Source: Algoriphagus iocasae (GTDB lineage Bacteria; Bacteroidota; Bacteroidia; Cytophagales; Cyclobacteriaceae). Taken from it: 64,000 nt of DNA. Positions 63,074-64,000 of the stretch are shown here, piece after piece. The translations under genes and the position numbers were made by a program. Position 1 is the first letter of the stretch; every line of letters begins with the position of its first letter. Location: NCBI RefSeq assembly GCF_014206875.1, contig NZ_JACIJO010000003.1, forward strand, positions 1,134,660 to 1,198,659. The letters run 5' to 3'. The notes below the pieces were generated by a model that saw nothing but the letters and a program-made list of their open reading frames with translations, ran no database searches and was not told the origin of the DNA.

Positions 63074-63169
63074 GGGAAAGCTGTATGGCTAATTTATTGG
63101 GATTTCTATGGGTTAATTAAATCCAATTTTTTAACTTATTGGTTATCAGTTAACATAAACTTTTTTCAG

Positions 63170-64000
63170 ATGATCAAAACAAACAAAATTACGCTTGGGC
63201 TACTTTTTTTAGCCCTTTTTTATTTCTCCTGTGAGCAGGAAGAAATCACGCCAACAGTAACTCAGGATTTGACTGAGGAAGAACAACAAAAACTTATTTC
63301 AAGTCCAGAAATTGACCAGATCATTCTCCAGTCACTCCATGATACGGGAGATTTTCTGTGGATGGAGCAAAGCGATCGATTAATCTGGAGTGCATTGGTT
63401 CAAAGCGATTCTGTCTTGACTATAGGCTACAGTCCTTCTGGTATTTCAAGCCCAAATTCCAGAATCGGTATTGAATCTGTTCAAAGTCCAGAATGGCAGG
63501 AATCTGCCCAGAACATCCTTGGGATGATCAATGAAACAATCCAAAGGACAGGTTCGCCCCAACTCAGAATAGGCAATGAGAATGCATTAATCCATAAGGA
63601 TTTGCCATATCTCGAAATTAAAGTTACGAGTTTGGAAGTCTTGCAGAATCTTCGAAAAATGGACGAGGTAAGGTATTTTGAACCATTGAGTTATGAGTTT
63701 GATTACAGCCTTTTGAACCAAGGTCAGAACGCTCGATATTTTTCAGATTCCGGTTGTTCGAATGATCCAGTGGGAAGTTTACCAGCTTCGGACTACGTGA
63801 CAATTTCTCCGAATGCCAAATCCTCTTGGAATTACCCTCAAATGGGAATTACTCAGGCTTGGCAGCAAAGTACAGGAGATAATATCACAATTGGTTTGAT
63901 AGATACAGGAGTTTCTCCAAATCAAAACTTATTGGGCAGTGGATTTCAAAGCGGGGAATCTGTCAGCAGAAGTATCGAAAAGTTTGGTACCTACCAAACC
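63170..64000 (+). CDS. S8 subtilisin-like peptidase, N-terminal part (runs off the window)
   Basis: The frame from ATG 63170 is open to the end (277 codons). The signal ends in a lipobox-like YFSC followed by EQEE, so it is probably a lipoprotein. A propeptide-like domain (about 30-180) precedes YPQMGITQAWQQSTG, NITIGLIDTGVS, in which the Asp is the catalytic Asp of S8 peptidases. His and Ser lie beyond the edge. Confidence 0.88.
   Translation, partial: MIKTNKITLGLLFLALFYFSCEQEEITPTVTQDLTEEEQQKLISSPEIDQIILQSLHDTGDFLWMEQSDRLIWSALVQSDSVLTIGYSPSGISSPNSRIGIESVQSPEWQESAQNILGMINETIQRTGSPQLRIGNENALIHKDLPYLEIKVTSLEVLQNLRKMDEVRYFEPLSYEFDYSLLNQGQNARYFSDSGCSNDPVGSLPASDYVTISPNAKSSWNYPQMGITQAWQQSTGDNITIGLIDTGVSPNQNLLGSGFQSGESVSRSIEKFGTYQT

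Overview
The window looks like chromosome from a Bacteroidota bacterium of the Cytophagales, most like the Cyclobacteriaceae (Algoriphagus/Belliella type). The signs are a SusC/SusD pair, many lipoproteins and PorT-like barrels, a TPR histidine kinase with a LuxR-type regulator, DUF6520 and DUF4235 proteins, moderate-to-low GC, few Shine-Dalgarno sites, and intergenic DNA packed with short hairpin repeats. No rRNA, tRNA or true CRISPR array was seen.

Layout. 1-5.4 kb holds an S41 peptidase fragment, envelope proteins and an alpha/beta hydrolase. 5.9-13.3 kb is a co-directional run: sensor kinase, response regulator, OmpA-type protein, glycine-rich secreted protein and two more envelope proteins. 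13.4-23 kb has envelope proteins on both strands, a large MscS channel, and a RAYT/IS200-type transposase beside hairpins of the kind such enzymes act on. 23.1-26.6 kb has a heptad-repeat ORF, an intact Vsr-like endonuclease, four small genes and two decayed vsr fragments.

26.3-41.8 kb is a defence island on the minus strand. Seven genes overlap or nearly touch: C5 cytosine methyltransferase, a thymidine-phosphorylase-like protein with an altered phosphate site, a zinc-finger/protein-kinase/P-loop ATPase fusion of 1225 aa, a MutL/Hsp90-like GHKL ATPase, a Z1 helicase, a PD-(D/E)XK nuclease and an AIPR protein. A small winged-helix gene follows, then a terminator. A separately terminated XRE regulator lies upstream. 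The Dcm/Vsr/GHKL/Z1/PD-(D/E)XK/AIPR core is a known restriction-like association. The phosphorylase-like and kinase-ATPase proteins between the methylase and that core are the best candidates for something undescribed.

42.6-49.7 kb is a TlpA-like/SusC/SusD locus whose 5' end carries a regular 22/24-nt array of palindromes separated by TATYTC. 49.7-57.7 kb is mostly repeat-laden non-coding DNA around a MauE-like gene and smc. 57.8-64 kb has a Rieske lipoprotein, a GT39-like membrane enzyme, a second RAYT-like transposase, an exact 278-bp-period tandem array of hairpins, a WYL regulator and the start of a subtilisin-like protease.

Starts were moved to internal Met codons where a signal peptide or lipobox made that clear. 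Functions are read from motifs by eye; no searches were run.
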